Shown: positions 1 through 10,096, numbered from the stretch's first letter. The stretch: DNA of 64,000 nt from an uncultured Campylobacter sp. (GCF_937997535.1 NZ_CALKTT010000093.1:47820-111819); one strand, 5' to 3'. Notes: a model not told the origin generated them from the letters alone. Translations and numbers: made by a program.

Positions 1-1
1 T

Positions 2-325
2 ATGTTTTGGCTCATCAAGCGCCACATCGCAAACGACGAGAATTTCGAGCTAAATTTTGAGGATCGCTACGGCACCATATCGCATAAAATTTTAGAAACC
101 GTTTGGAAGAAAAATTTGATCGATTACAAAGTCTCGGAAAACAGGCTAAAGACGATAATTTATAACGCGATCGAGGAGTATTTGAAAAGCTACCAAAAGA
201 TCGAGGACGAGGTCTATGAAAAGATCGAGGGCTACAAACAAAAACTGATCCCTGGGACCGAAGAATACGAGCTTGTGTTTGAAAAGCTCTACGAAGAGGA
301 ACTAAGAAAACGGGGCATGCTGTAA
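2..325 (+). CDS. DUF507 family protein, C-terminal part (5' end outside window)
   Basis: The 107 visible residues match my memory of the C-terminal half of DUF507 proteins, which are about 180 residues long and have no established function. The recognisable core is HKILETVWKKNLIDYKVSEN followed by an IEEYL segment and charged helices. The first ATG lies where the family has an internal FW(L/M)IK segment, so it is probably an internal methionine and the true start lies upstream of base 1. The stop codon overlaps the carA start (TAATG), which implies translational coupling. The same DUF507-carA neighbourhood is known in C. jejuni. The family call is from memory of the motif. Confidence 0.8.
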   Translation: MFWLIKRHIANDENFELNFEDRYGTISHKILETVWKKNLIDYKVSENRLKTIIYNAIEEYLKSYQKIEDEVYEKIEGYKQKLIPGTEEYELVFEKLYEEELRKRGML

Positions 326-1443
326 TGAATGCGTATATCTACATAGAAAACGGCATCTATCTGCAAGCCAAGGCGTTCGGCAAGGGCGGCAGCGCATTCG
401 GCGAGCTCGTGTTTAACACCTCCGCCACCGGCTACGAAGAGATCATCTCAGATCCTAGCTACGCGGGGCAGTTCATCATCTTTACGATGCCCGAAATCGG
501 CATCGTAGGCATCAACGAAAACGACAAGGAAAGCTCCAAAATCCATGCCAGCGGAATTTTCGTAAGAAATTTTAACAACGAGCCTTCAAATTTCCGCTCG
601 CAGATGAGCTTGGAGGATTATTTTCTGCAAAACGGAAAATTCGGCGTTTACGACATCGACACTAGATTTTTAACCAAAATGCTGCGCGACGAGGGCAGTC
701 TGCGCGCCTTCGTCTCTACCGAGATCAGCGATAAGGCGGCTCTTAAAAAGGCGCTTAGCGAGTCTGCGCGCATAGAGGAGATCAACTACGTAAGCATCGT
801 AAGCACGAAGGCGCCATATAAGCACACCTCCGGTCGCTGGGACGCCGCGCGCGGAAGCTACGCTCAGCCCGCAAGCTGCGGCAAAAAGATAGCCGTGATC
901 GATTACGGCGTCAAGCGAAATATCCTAAACGAGCTTTGCGATCTGGGGCTCGGCGTCGAGGTTTTTCCGCATGACGTTAAAGCGGAGAGCTTGATCGCTA
1001 AATTTAAAGAGGGGCAGATCGATGGCGTGTTTTTATCAAACGGCCCGGGCGAGCCTCGCATGCTTAAAGAGGAGATCGCGCAGATCAAAAAGATGGTCGA
1101 AGCGCGCGTGCCGATTTTTGGAATTTGTCTAGGTCATCAGCTGTTAAGCAACGCGATGGGATATGAGACCTACAAGCTGAAATTCGGCCAGCACGGCGCA
1201 AACCACCCCGTGCAAAACCTGCGCACCAAATCGATCGAGATCACCGCGCAAAACCACAACTACAACGTCCCAGAAACGATAGCGCAGATCTGCGAGATCA
1301 CGCACCGCAATCTTTTCGACGGCACGATCGAGGGCGTGCGCTACAAAGACTATCCCGTATTTTCGGTGCAGCACCACCCCGAAGCCAGCGCGGGGCCAAC
1401 AGAGAGCAAGTATATCTTCAAAGAATTTCTTGAAATTTTATGA
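325..1443 (+). CDS. carA: Carbamoyl-phosphate synthase small subunit
   Basis: This is the glutaminase subunit of carbamoyl-phosphate synthetase. It hydrolyses glutamine and passes ammonia to CarB to make carbamoyl phosphate for pyrimidine and arginine synthesis in the cytosol. The 372 residues are full length. An N-terminal CarA domain (FGELVFNTSATGYEEI near residue 25) is followed by a class I glutamine amidotransferase domain with the nucleophile elbow GICLGHQLL (Cys268) and the His351/Glu353 pair in QHHPEASAG. The start overlaps the stop of the upstream DUF507 gene. A perfect hairpin follows 22 bp after the stop. carB is not in this window. Confidence 0.97.
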   Translation: MNAYIYIENGIYLQAKAFGKGGSAFGELVFNTSATGYEEIISDPSYAGQFIIFTMPEIGIVGINENDKESSKIHASGIFVRNFNNEPSNFRSQMSLEDYFLQNGKFGVYDIDTRFLTKMLRDEGSLRAFVSTEISDKAALKKALSESARIEEINYVSIVSTKAPYKHTSGRWDAARGSYAQPASCGKKIAVIDYGVKRNILNELCDLGLGVEVFPHDVKAESLIAKFKEGQIDGVFLSNGPGEPRMLKEEIAQIKKMVEARVPIFGICLGHQLLSNAMGYETYKLKFGQHGANHPVQNLRTKSIEITAQNHNYNVPETIAQICEITHRNLFDGTIEGVRYKDYPVFSVQHHPEASAGPTESKYIFKEFLEIL

Positions 1444-1465
1444 TTTTTGAAATTTTGCCCGCATG

Positions 1466-1496
1466 AAATTTTACCGCGGCCCTGCGGTAAAATTTT
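1466..1496 (+). terminator. carA terminator hairpin
   Basis: A perfect 12-bp inverted repeat, AAATTTTACCGC (1466-1477) and its complement at 1484-1495, has a 6-nt loop (GGCCCT). It lies directly behind carA, and the AT-rich base of the stem supplies the U-run. It could also serve as a terminator for transcription entering from the right. Confidence 0.7.
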
Positions 1497-2276
1497 AAAT
1501 TTACGGCAAGCTTTAAATTTTAATGTGGTCTTTGCGTCGTAAATTTAAAGCTCGTCGCAGCCTGGATAATTGCAGGCTGGAGCGGTACACAAAGCACGCT
1601 TTTACGGACTTAGGATTGTCGCGGCGATTTTGAATTAAGCGGTTTTTGGATGAAGCGATCTGTGCTAGTCGCAATTTTAAATTTAAACTGGCTGCGCGCC
1701 GCATGCTTTTTATTCGTTCGATTATGCGTTCACGTAAGCTTCTAAGTGTGCGCGGCTAAATTCCATGCACTTTAAAGATCAGGCTTAGAGCGCTTTGCCC
1801 TTTCAAAACAGATCCTGCGGTATATTTAGCATGACTTCAAGCCCTTTAAATTTGACGAACCATTTTGTTGCCGTTAAAAGTTACGCTAGCAAGCTGCCTT
1901 GCCGTCCGTAAAATTTTATCTAACGCCGTTTACCTACTAAAACCTTATCAGCGCTGTTTCATTTCCCTCTAAAATATTTGCCTAAAATAAAATTCCGCTC
2001 CGCCGCGTAGTGAAATTTTACCTGCGCCAGCTTTGGAATTTTACTTTCAGCCGCTCTTAAATCTTTTTCGCACTGATAAGATTTAGCTCGCGTTACTTTA
2101 AATTTTTGCCCCATTCCTAGGCCGCGATTTTTATCCATGCTTCTTTTTTAATTCCGCCCATATTTGCACCTAAAATAAGAGTTGTGTTACTTTATGAAAT
2201 TAAATTTTTAACTTAACATTATTTTAAGCTCAATAAAAGAGAAAATTTGAAAGAATTTCGTTTGAAATTTCGCCTT
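1497..2276. other. Intergenic spacer, no gene seen
   Basis: This spacer of about 780 bp between carA and the orphan response regulator shows no ORF with recognisable protein character. It is rich in AAATTT and AAAATTTTA words. One minus-strand frame (1513-1704) is basic and low in complexity and I do not accept it as a gene. Around 2185-2235 the DNA becomes very AT-rich and probably contains the promoter of the downstream gene, but no clear -10 box stands out. Confidence 0.5.
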
Positions 2277-2288
2277 GAGGGGTCTGCT

Positions 2289-2972
2289 ATGAGCTGCGCT
2301 TTAAAAGAGCTGGACGTCTTGCTAGTCGAGGATGATACTAAATTACTAGCCTCGCTGCATAAGGCGTTTGAGGGTATTTTTAACAACGTTTACAATGCCC
2401 AAAACGGGCTTGAAGGTGTGAAAAAATTCAAAAAATTTAGTCCCAATCTCGTCATTACCGACATTCTAATGCCGATCGAGGATGGGCTAGCGATGATACG
2501 TCAGATTAAGCAGATCTTTCCGCATGCCCCAATCGTGGTGCTTAGTGGCTTCAGTAGGGAGGAGCAGCTAAAAGGCGTTATGGAGATTGGCGTCGAGCGG
2601 TATTACTTTAAGCCGGTAGATATCGCCGCATTTGTGCTAGAGATAAGTGCACTGATGAAGTCTAAGCTGGACTCGGTACGAGTCGTAAATATGGGCGCAG
2701 GCTACGTATTTGACGGGCTTCGTCGTATTTTACTGAAGGATGGCGAGCAGATCGTGCTTACTAAAAAGGAGCTTTCTTTTGTTTCGCTGCTAGCCAGTCG
2801 CGTGGGCGAGCTGGTACTTTACGAGGAGATCAAGCGTTATGTTTGGACCGAAGGAGCCGTGAGTGATACGGCGCTTCGCACCTTCGTCAAGCGCATCCGC
2901 GATAAAGTGGGTGGTGAAATCATAAAAAACGTCCCGAGCCTGGGATACAAGATCGAGCTTGAGCCCGCTTAA
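2289..2972 (+). CDS. Orphan OmpR-type response regulator
   Basis: Two-domain transcriptional regulator, 227 residues from the chosen start. The receiver domain begins DVLLVEDD, with the phospho-acceptor Asp in LVITDILMP and the conserved Lys in YYFKPVD. The C-terminal winged helix includes LTKKELSFVSLLASR and ends with TFVKRIRDKVG and LGYKIE. An upstream TTG at 2247 keeps the frame open, but AGGGG at 2278-2282 is placed six bases before ATG 2289, so I use that start. No histidine kinase gene adjoins it, so its partner and targets are unknown. It stands alone between two long spacers. Confidence 0.9.
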   Translation: MSCALKELDVLLVEDDTKLLASLHKAFEGIFNNVYNAQNGLEGVKKFKKFSPNLVITDILMPIEDGLAMIRQIKQIFPHAPIVVLSGFSREEQLKGVMEIGVERYYFKPVDIAAFVLEISALMKSKLDSVRVVNMGAGYVFDGLRRILLKDGEQIVLTKKELSFVSLLASRVGELVLYEEIKRYVWTEGAVSDTALRTFVKRIRDKVGGEIIKNVPSLGYKIELEPA

Positions 2973-3246
2973 ATTTGATCGCGTTTTTGCCGCTTTGTAA
3001 TTTACGGAATCCACTCGTAAAATTTTGCGTCGAAATATGCCGCGATTAATGCGGAGCGAGGTAGAATTTTGCGCTCAAAGCGCCACAGATTAAATTTTAC
3101 GCTCATCCAACTTACTAAATTTGACTTGATAAAATTTAGCCTCTCAAGCTTTTCAAAAACTTCTTTGCTTAAAAGCCCAAACTAAAAATTTCTTGCTAAA
3201 ATATCGCAAAATTCCGCGTTCTGCGAATCACTCTAAAGGATTTGTT

Positions 3247-6159
3247 TTGAAAAATTTTCCCTCTAAAAATCTCTTTGTCTACACTAGCTCGCGTGCGCTA
3301 CGCGCGGCGCTGCAAAGCGAGAGCGGCGGCGTGCTGGCGCCTAGGATTACGTTGGCGGAATTCTACGAAAAGGCGCTTTTTGTGCCGGATCTTGTCGCTT
3401 GCGGTGAGATAGACCGCGCGCTTTTTATGAAACAAGCGGTAAACGAGAGCAAGCGCGCAGGCGAGAGGCTTAAATTCCCTAGCGAGCTTTACGAGTTTAT
3501 GCGCAACCGCGAGTATCTTTTCGGCTTTTTCAAGGAGCTTGCGACGGAGCGCGTAAGTATCGATGCGCTCGATCTTAGCGACACCTATGCGTGGTACGCC
3601 GAGCATTTTGAAATTCTGCGAGAGCTAGCGGGGGCGTATGCAAGGATTCTGCGCGAGCATGGATTTTACGACGAGATCACGCTGCCCGCGCTTTATGAGC
3701 TAAACGAATCCTATCTGCGCGGATTTGAGCGGATAGAAATCAACATCGACGGCAATCCTAGCGCATTTGAGTTCGAGGTTTTTAAGCGCGCTGCGGAGCT
3801 TAGCGAGGTTGCGTTGAGCTTTAGAGCCACGACTTTAAATTCCAAGCCCGTGCGCGCGGTGGAGGAGCTTTGCGGCATAAGTCTAGAGCTAGGTTTTGCC
3901 TACCGCCTAAATCTTAGTACGGGTGAAATTCTAAGCCGAGAGCCGCTAAGCGTGGGCGGAGCGGTTGTATGTAGAGGCTTTGAGCTGCGAAGCTTGCAGG
4001 CTAGCTACGTTTTTGAAAAAATTTCATCCTTTGTGCGCGCGGGCATTGCGCCGGAGCGTATCGCGGTGATTTTGCCCGACGAGAGCTTTGCCGGCACGCT
4101 GCGAATTTACGACGAGCGCATCGCAAGGGCTCGTGGCTCGCACCGCATGCTAAATTTCGCGATGGGTGAGAAGCTTAAAGATAGCCTATTTTACGTAACG
4201 CTAGAGAAAATTTCGCAATGCTTAAAAGAAGCGCGCACGCCGAAATTTGGCGTAGATTACCGCGCATTCAAAAGTCCGGATGGAGAATTTTTGGATACGG
4301 AGGATTCCGCGGCACAGCAAAATTTAGCGCTAGGGAATTTCGCTTCGGAGAATTCTATTTCGCAAAATTTCGCACAGCAAAATTCCCCGTTTGATTGCGA
4401 AATTTTTTCAAATTCTAAAGCGGATTTAAATTTTATGTCTGCGCGAGAGCTTGAAAATACGGAAAATTTTGAAATTCTGCACGAAATTTCGGCGGAACGC
4501 GCGGATAGTGCGGAGGAGGAAAGCTTTTCGGTAGAGTTTGTAGAGTTTCAAGAGCCCTTGGAGTGTGCGCAGCAGCGCGATTATTCGGTTAGTGCAAAAC
4601 GGCAGGAGCCTTCAAGGAAGCAGCAAGGGAGCCTACGAGACTCTATGCAGCGGAAGCATATAGAGCTTGAGGAAGAAGATGGGTATTCAAAAAGCCCTGA
4701 GCAGCGCGATCGTTTTAGGCACTCTAAAATGCGCGAGGACGCAGATGAGTATCCGCAGCGTCCAAACCCACAGGAGCTTGATCTGTTTTTTGCGAGTGTG
4801 GACGTGGATGAGGCGCTTTTTGGCGAGTTTGCGCGCGATTTTACAAAGCAAGTAAGCTTTGAGCATTTCGAAGCGCTAATTGTCAAGCTCGCCTGTTTAC
4901 CTAAAATTAGCGACGCGCTGCTGCAAGAAAAGCTAAAAGAGCCGCTATATCTAATTAAAATTTTGCTTCGAAAATTTAAGGACGAAAACCTAAGCTTGGG
5001 CAATCTAATCGATCTTTTTTTGCTGGAAATTTCGCGCATTAAGCTCGATGATGTTCGTGGCGGAAAGGTCACGGTAATGGGGCTTTTGGAGAGCCGTGGG
5101 CTACAATTTGATGGCGTGATAATCCCAGATTTTAACGATGATCTGGTGCCAAAGCGCAGTAGCGGAGAGATGTTTTTAAACTCTGCTTTGCGCGCTAGAG
5201 CAGGGCTCATCAGCCACGCAGACCGCGAAAATTTACAAAGATTTTACTACGACGGCTTGCTAAGAGGCGCTAAAAAAAGCGCGATTTGCTATTTGCAAAG
5301 CGTCGAGAAATTGCCTTCGCGGTTTTTGAAAAGCTTTGAAGTGCAACAAGACGCGGAATTTTCGCAGGAGGATTATTTGCGGCTTTTTGGGCGAGAGGAA
5401 TTTAAGCCTGTATTATGCGGACAAGAAGATCCCGTGACTCGCCATGATTTTTTTGCCGAGGAGCTGTCGTTTTCGCGGCTGGATACGTTTTTAGAATGCA
5501 AGAGGAAGTATTATTACCGCTACGTTTTCGGACTGAGGGAGGGGCTAAAATTCGGTGAGGACAATGCGCTTTTAGGTAAAATTTTACATACGAGTTTTCA
5601 GCGTTTATATGAGCGAGCAGGGATGAAATTTAGCATGGAAAAATTTCGCCCTATTTATTCGCAGCTTGCGCGAGAAGCGGGTATCACGCGCTTTGATGCA
5701 GAGCTTGAGCTAAAAGCTGTAGAAAAGCTAGCTGGGCTTTTGAAAGAGCATGAGCAAATTTGGAGCTTTAGCGGTAGTGAAGTATCGCTAAAAGGCGAGC
5801 TTGACGGAGTGCGGCTGAGCGGGCGTATCGACCGCATCGACGAAGATAAGGCAGGGCGGAAGTTTATCATCGATTATAAACGTGGTTCAGCTAAAAAACA
5901 TATGGAAAAATTCCAGCTTACGTTTTATCGCGCGCTTTTGGCTCAGGAGTGCGAATGCGCCTATCTATCGCTAAAAGATTGCGCGTTTGCGGCTCCTGGC
6001 GACAAAACGCCTAGCTTAGAAAACCTACGCGAGACGCTAAGCTCTATCGGCAAGGAATTTGCAAGCGAGGTCGCTTTTACGCGCACGGAAGCGGTGCAAA
6101 GCTGCGAATACTGCGATTATAAAATCATTTGCAAGGGGCAGATTGATGGCAAAATTTGA
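3247..6159 (+). CDS. addB: AddB-like PD-(D/E)XK nuclease subunit with long insert
   Basis: Nuclease and inactive-helicase-like subunit of the AddAB double-strand-break resection complex, 970 residues. The C-terminal RecB-type nuclease has LGKILHTSFQRL, a catalytic GRIDRIDE...IIDYKRG segment, and probable iron-sulfur cysteines (ECKRKYYYRY plus CEYCDYKIIC at the end). The frame is open from TTG 3193, but AAAGGA at 3235-3240 points to TTG 3247. Roughly residues 340-510 form a low-complexity, Ser/Gln/Asn/Glu-rich insert that does not look like family sequence. The stop overlaps addA by 14 bp. The order addB-addA-rplM-rpsI-cadF matches C. jejuni. Confidence 0.88.
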   Translation: MKNFPSKNLFVYTSSRALRAALQSESGGVLAPRITLAEFYEKALFVPDLVACGEIDRALFMKQAVNESKRAGERLKFPSELYEFMRNREYLFGFFKELATERVSIDALDLSDTYAWYAEHFEILRELAGAYARILREHGFYDEITLPALYELNESYLRGFERIEINIDGNPSAFEFEVFKRAAELSEVALSFRATTLNSKPVRAVEELCGISLELGFAYRLNLSTGEILSREPLSVGGAVVCRGFELRSLQASYVFEKISSFVRAGIAPERIAVILPDESFAGTLRIYDERIARARGSHRMLNFAMGEKLKDSLFYVTLEKISQCLKEARTPKFGVDYRAFKSPDGEFLDTEDSAAQQNLALGNFASENSISQNFAQQNSPFDCEIFSNSKADLNFMSARELENTENFEILHEISAERADSAEEESFSVEFVEFQEPLECAQQRDYSVSAKRQEPSRKQQGSLRDSMQRKHIELEEEDGYSKSPEQRDRFRHSKMREDADEYPQRPNPQELDLFFASVDVDEALFGEFARDFTKQVSFEHFEALIVKLACLPKISDALLQEKLKEPLYLIKILLRKFKDENLSLGNLIDLFLLEISRIKLDDVRGGKVTVMGLLESRGLQFDGVIIPDFNDDLVPKRSSGEMFLNSALRARAGLISHADRENLQRFYYDGLLRGAKKSAICYLQSVEKLPSRFLKSFEVQQDAEFSQEDYLRLFGREEFKPVLCGQEDPVTRHDFFAEELSFSRLDTFLECKRKYYYRYVFGLREGLKFGEDNALLGKILHTSFQRLYERAGMKFSMEKFRPIYSQLAREAGITRFDAELELKAVEKLAGLLKEHEQIWSFSGSEVSLKGELDGVRLSGRIDRIDEDKAGRKFIIDYKRGSAKKHMEKFQLTFYRALLAQECECAYLSLKDCAFAAPGDKTPSLENLRETLSSIGKEFASEVAFTRTEAVQSCEYCDYKIICKGQIDGKI
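4273..4780 (+). repeat. In-frame low-complexity insert in addB
   Basis: About 500 bp within addB encode a hydrophilic stretch with no family character. Near its start are quasi-repeats built on AAAATTT words, read as peptide words such as QQNLALGNF, ENSISQNF and AQQNS. Similar words occur in the thiL and HAD phosphatase inserts. The second half is Glu/Arg/Gln-rich and its origin is unclear. Boundaries are approximate, placed where nuclease-family character fades and resumes. Confidence 0.6.
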
Positions 6160-9064
6160 AAATTATCTGGCGCTTGAAGCAAGCGCAGGCAGCGGCAAGA
6201 CCTTCAATCTCGCGGTCAGGTTCATCGAGCTGGTGCTAAAAGGCGAGCCGATCAACGAAATTTTAGCGCTTACCTTTACTAAAAAAGCGGCTGCTGAGAT
6301 GAAAACGCGCATCGTGGAGAAATTTCAAAATTTGCTGCTTTTGCAGGATGGTTCGTTAAAGCCTAGCGCCGAGCTGGAGCAGATTTGCGCTGATTTAGGG
6401 CTAAGCGCTGATGAGGTTTTGGCAGCGCAAGAGCGGCTGAGCCCAAAATTTTTAAGCGAGAGCCTAAATGTCTTTACTTTCGATGCGTTTTTTGCAAAGG
6501 CTCTGCGCTCCTTTGCGCTAAATAGCGGCATTGATCCAAGCTTTGAAAACGATGAAGGGATTTTGGGTGTGCAGCAGGCAGCGTTTTTAGGCGCTATTTG
6601 TAAAAACGAAGCGCTATTAAGAGAGGTCGTGGACTACGTAAGCGACTCAGGAATGACAAAGGGTGAGTTTCTAAATAGCTTGCAAAGCATTTGGAGAGGC
6701 GATATAAGCATAAATCCGCCCACGCTTCCTGCAAGCTCCGCGCTAGCAGAGATAAATGAAATTTTATCCCACTTGCAAAAAGCGGCGAGAGATGCGGGCG
6801 TAAGCGCTGGAGCCGTAAATGGGCTAAGCCCTGTTAGCGATTTGTCAAAATTATCCTCTGGTTTCATTCTTTCGGCTCTTGCCAACGGTAGTTTCGATTA
6901 TCCGCGCTCACAGCTTAAAAAAATTTCGCATCTTGACGGCGAGCTAGCAAGGCTAAAAGACGCCATAGCTCGCGAAATAGCGTGGATGGATGCGACATAT
7001 GCGGCTAAGCTGGCAGGACTAATTAAAATTTATGCCGAAGCGCTTAAATCGGTGCAGCGCAAAAGCGGCAAGCTCACGTTCGGTGATGTCACTGCAGCCG
7101 TGCACTCGCTGCTAAATCCAAGCGCAGAGGCGTTACAGGGCAACCGCGAGCTTTTGTATTTCAGGCTCGATTCTAAAATCACGCATATTTTAATTGACGA
7201 ATTCCAAGATACCGACATTTGCCAGTATGAAATTATGCTGCCGCTAATCTCTGAGGCGCTTGCTGGCAAAGGGGCGGAAGAGCGCTACGGCAGCTTTTTT
7301 TACGTAGGCGATAAAAAACAGAGCATCTATAAATTTCGCGGCGCAGAGAGAAAAATTTTTGATATTTTGCGCGAGCAGTTTAGTCAAATCAAAACGCAGA
7401 GCCTGCCGTGCAATTATCGCAGCTTAAAACTCATAGTAAAATTTGTAAATGAGATCTTGCGCGATAAATTTGCGTCTTATGAAGATCAAATCGCAGCAAA
7501 TAAGCTAGATAGCGATCTGCCCGCTTCGGTGCTACAAAAAATCAAGGACTATCCGCTTTCCCATCCGCAAATGCCGCTATTTGAGGTGCAAAGCGACGAT
7601 TACGGCTACGTAGCGGCGTTTTCATACGACGATGTGCTAAAGGGGGCTGCGGAGCAAGCGCGCAGGCTTATTGAGGAGTGCGGCGTGAGAGCTGATGATA
7701 TAGCGATTTTATGCTGGAAAAACGAGCATGTAAGCGCGCTAAAAGAGATGCTATCGGAATTTTGCGAGGTGTGTAGCGGCTCAAATAAGGCTTTGCGTTG
7801 CAGTGAGCAGGTAAATGCCGTAATTCAATACGCGAAATTCTGCGTAGGTGGCGATGAAATTTATCTGCGAAACGCCGAAGCGATTTTAGGGAGGCGGCTT
7901 AAAAAGATAGCGGTCGATCTGCATAAAAACGCGCAAAAAACGGCGGAATTTATCGCTAGCTCGCTGAAGCTAAATTTTGTCGATCCGGATCTGTTGCTGT
8001 TTTTTGAGACGCTGGCAAAATTTAATAGTTTTAGCGAGTATCTGTTTGCAAACGACGAAACGGAGGTATTTGCCAAGGAACAAAGCGGCATTAAAATTAT
8101 GACCGTGCATAAGTCTAAGGGGCTTCAGTTCCCGCACGTAATCGTCTGCGACCGCATCGGAGGAAAAGACCGGGGCGAGAGCTCAAAGCTCGCGACGGAC
8201 TATGATTTCGCCACGCATAAGTGGAGAATTTTTTATAAATTTGCGAGCAGAAAGAGCCTGGATGCGGAATTTGCGGCGCTAATGGATGAAAACGATCGCT
8301 CTGCGCATGAAGAGGATATAAATAAGCTCTATGTGGCATTTACACGTGCCGAACGCTCGCTCATCATCGTAAAACGCTCCGAGACAAAAATAGATCAATA
8401 CAATTATAGCTTTTTTTCGCCTTACGCCAAAAAGACCAAGGGCGCGGGCGTCGTGGAGTGGCTGGATATCCCGGATTTTCAATACGGCTACGTAATCCCA
8501 AGCTCCGTAAAATCAGAAGAGCAGCCGCCGCGCAAAAAGATCGCGCTCGTAGCGGGCGAGCCTCAAAGCGTGCAAGAAAAAGCAGCCAGCGGCGAAACGG
8601 AGGCACTAAGCGCGATATATTTCGGAGAGGCGCTGCACTATGCTCTGGAGATGAGCGAAGGATTTGCGGCGGATGAAATTTTGCGAGGAGTAAGCCTTGC
8701 TAGAGCTCAATACGATAAATTTTTAAACGATGCGGATTTTGAAAATATCGCGGCGCGGGCGCTAGGACTAAGCAAAAACGAGGAATTTTTAGCTCTGATA
8801 AGAGGCGCTCAAGCTTATAAAGAGATGCCGATTAAAAGCGCGGAGGGTGATCTTTTGCGCGTGGATCTGGCGTGCTTTGGGCAGGATGAAATTTTGCTTT
8901 TTGATTACAAAAGCTCCGAAAAATACCTCGCGCAAAATAAGGCTCAAGTGGCGCGGTATAAAAGCGTAATCCGCGAGTTTTATCCGCATGTGCGAGTGCG
9001 TGCCTTCGTGCTGGTTCTCGAAGCTGCGGGCGCTAGGTTGATTGAAGTAAATGAGGAGGGATAA
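6146..9064 (+). CDS. addA: AddA-like UvrD/Rep helicase-nuclease
   Basis: Helicase-nuclease partner of AddB for recombinational repair, 972 residues. Superfamily 1A motifs are clear: Walker A ASAGSGKT at residues 12-19, TFTKKAA, LIDEFQDTD (motif II), VGDKKQSIYKFRGA, NYRS, TVHKSKGLQFPHV and YVAFTRAERSL. A C-terminal PD-(D/E)XK nuclease domain has YFGEALHYALE and RVDLACF followed by LFDYKSS. The frame is open from further upstream, but ATG 6146 is preceded by AAGGGG at 6133-6138 and overlaps the addB stop, which suggests coupled translation. This subunit lacks the inserts seen in addB. Confidence 0.93.
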   Translation: MAKFENYLALEASAGSGKTFNLAVRFIELVLKGEPINEILALTFTKKAAAEMKTRIVEKFQNLLLLQDGSLKPSAELEQICADLGLSADEVLAAQERLSPKFLSESLNVFTFDAFFAKALRSFALNSGIDPSFENDEGILGVQQAAFLGAICKNEALLREVVDYVSDSGMTKGEFLNSLQSIWRGDISINPPTLPASSALAEINEILSHLQKAARDAGVSAGAVNGLSPVSDLSKLSSGFILSALANGSFDYPRSQLKKISHLDGELARLKDAIAREIAWMDATYAAKLAGLIKIYAEALKSVQRKSGKLTFGDVTAAVHSLLNPSAEALQGNRELLYFRLDSKITHILIDEFQDTDICQYEIMLPLISEALAGKGAEERYGSFFYVGDKKQSIYKFRGAERKIFDILREQFSQIKTQSLPCNYRSLKLIVKFVNEILRDKFASYEDQIAANKLDSDLPASVLQKIKDYPLSHPQMPLFEVQSDDYGYVAAFSYDDVLKGAAEQARRLIEECGVRADDIAILCWKNEHVSALKEMLSEFCEVCSGSNKALRCSEQVNAVIQYAKFCVGGDEIYLRNAEAILGRRLKKIAVDLHKNAQKTAEFIASSLKLNFVDPDLLLFFETLAKFNSFSEYLFANDETEVFAKEQSGIKIMTVHKSKGLQFPHVIVCDRIGGKDRGESSKLATDYDFATHKWRIFYKFASRKSLDAEFAALMDENDRSAHEEDINKLYVAFTRAERSLIIVKRSETKIDQYNYSFFSPYAKKTKGAGVVEWLDIPDFQYGYVIPSSVKSEEQPPRKKIALVAGEPQSVQEKAASGETEALSAIYFGEALHYALEMSEGFAADEILRGVSLARAQYDKFLNDADFENIAARALGLSKNEEFLALIRGAQAYKEMPIKSAEGDLLRVDLACFGQDEILLFDYKSSEKYLAQNKAQVARYKSVIREFYPHVRVRAFVLVLEAAGARLIEVNEEG

Positions 9065-9143
9065 AATTTTAAAATTTAAATAAAATTTGAGCGCAGATAG
9101 ATTAAAGATAGCTTAAATTAAGCTATACGTAAGGATATTTCTA

Positions 9144-9149
9144 TATAAT
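9144..9149 (+). promoter_or_regulatory. Probable -10 box for rplM-rpsI
   Basis: A TATAAT hexamer lies 31 bp before the rplM start, in AT-rich DNA with no strong -35, as usual for Campylobacter sigma-70 promoters. A purine-rich site (AAGGCGG) precedes the ATG. Confidence 0.6.
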
Positions 9150-9179
9150 CACAGCTCAAATTTTAATAAGGCGGAAACC

Positions 9180-9605
9180 ATGACAGAAATTACAAAGCCT
9201 AGCGAAGTTAAGCGCGACTGGGTCGTTATCGACGCGACCGACAAAAGATTCGGTAGAATGCTTACCGAAGTTGCGGTATTGCTACGCGGCAAACACAAAC
9301 CAAGCTACACTCCAAACGTGGATTGCGGAGACTACGTCGTTATCATCAACGCTTCAAAGGCTGTATTTACCGGTAACAACAAGGGCGACGACAAACTTTA
9401 TCACAGCTACTCGGGCTATTTCGGAAGCGTAAAGAGCGTGAAATTCCAAGACCTACTCAAAAACAATCCCGCAAAGCTCTACAGACTTGCGGTTCGCGGC
9501 ATGCTTCCTAAGACGAAGCTCGGCAAGGCGATGATCAAAAAGCTATTTGTATATGAAGGCGGCGAGCACCCTCATACTGCGCAAACAACTAAAAAAGGAA
9601 AATAA
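9180..9605 (+). CDS. rplM: 50S ribosomal protein L13
   Basis: Large-subunit ribosomal protein, 141 residues, usual length. Family landmarks are [19 protein letters not shown] near the N-terminus, [20 protein letters not shown], and the C-terminal [23 protein letters not shown]. Only two bases separate its stop from rpsI, the conserved L13-S9 operon. A -10 box lies just upstream. Confidence 0.98.
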   Translation: MTEITKPSEVKRDWVVIDATDKRFGRMLTEVAVLLRGKHKPSYTPNVDCGDYVVIINASKAVFTGNNKGDDKLYHSYSGYFGSVKSVKFQDLLKNNPAKLYRLAVRGMLPKTKLGKAMIKKLFVYEGGEHPHTAQTTKKGK

Positions 9606-9607
9606 TC

Positions 9608-9997
9608 ATGGCGACAATTTATGCAACCGGAAAGAGAAAAACTGCCGTAGCTAAGGTTTGGGTAAAACCGGGAAGCGGCAAGATCGTAGTAAACGGCATG
9701 GATCTAAACACCTGGCTAGGCGGTCACGAAGCGATCAAGCTAAGGGTCGTTCAGCCGCTTTTGGCGACTAAACAAGAGACCTCGATGGATATCACCGCGC
9801 AGACTTTGGGCGGCGGATATTCGGCTCAAGCGGATGCGCTAAAGCACGGAATTTCAAAAGCGCTTGCCGCGATGGATAAGGATTTTAGAGCAGCTCTCAA
9901 GCCAAAAGGTCTGCTAACTCGCGATAGCCGCGTGGTTGAGCGAAAGAAATTCGGTCGCCGCAAAGCGCGTAGAAGTCCGCAGTTCTCTAAGAGATAA
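9608..9997 (+). CDS. rpsI: 30S ribosomal protein S9
   Basis: Small-subunit ribosomal protein, 129 residues. It begins with [20 protein letters not shown], includes the [19 protein letters not shown] segment, and ends with the basic tail [17 protein letters not shown] that reaches toward the P-site tRNA. It is co-transcribed with rplM. A long inverted repeat follows directly and probably separates it from cadF. Confidence 0.98.
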   Translation: MATIYATGKRKTAVAKVWVKPGSGKIVVNGMDLNTWLGGHEAIKLRVVQPLLATKQETSMDITAQTLGGGYSAQADALKHGISKALAAMDKDFRAALKPKGLLTRDSRVVERKKFGRRKARRSPQFSKR

Positions 9998-10002
9998 TGT
10001 TT

Positions 10003-10040
10003 TTTACAAATTTGTGGCAAAATTGTCGCAAATTTGTAAA
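10003..10040 (+). terminator. Inverted repeat after rpsI / before cadF
   Basis: A perfect 12-bp inverted repeat (TTTACAAATTTG at 10003-10014, complement at 10029-10040) has a 14-nt spacer and is followed by TTCTTT. Its position right after the rpsI stop suggests a terminator. The AT-rich arms could alternatively be a protein-binding site in the cadF promoter region. Confidence 0.5.
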
Positions 10041-10059
10041 TTCTTTAAAAATTTTATGG

Positions 10060-10065
10060 TAATAT
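10060..10065 (+). promoter_or_regulatory. Possible -10 box for cadF
   Basis: TAATAT lies about 32 bp before the cadF ATG within AT-rich DNA. It is a plausible Campylobacter -10 element without other support. Confidence 0.4.
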
Positions 10066-10096
10066 CGAATTACAACTTTATTTGAAAGGATGTTTA

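Noticed and set aside
1513..1704. 63-codon minus-strand frame after carA
   Set aside because: Basic, low in complexity, no ribosome binding site or family match.
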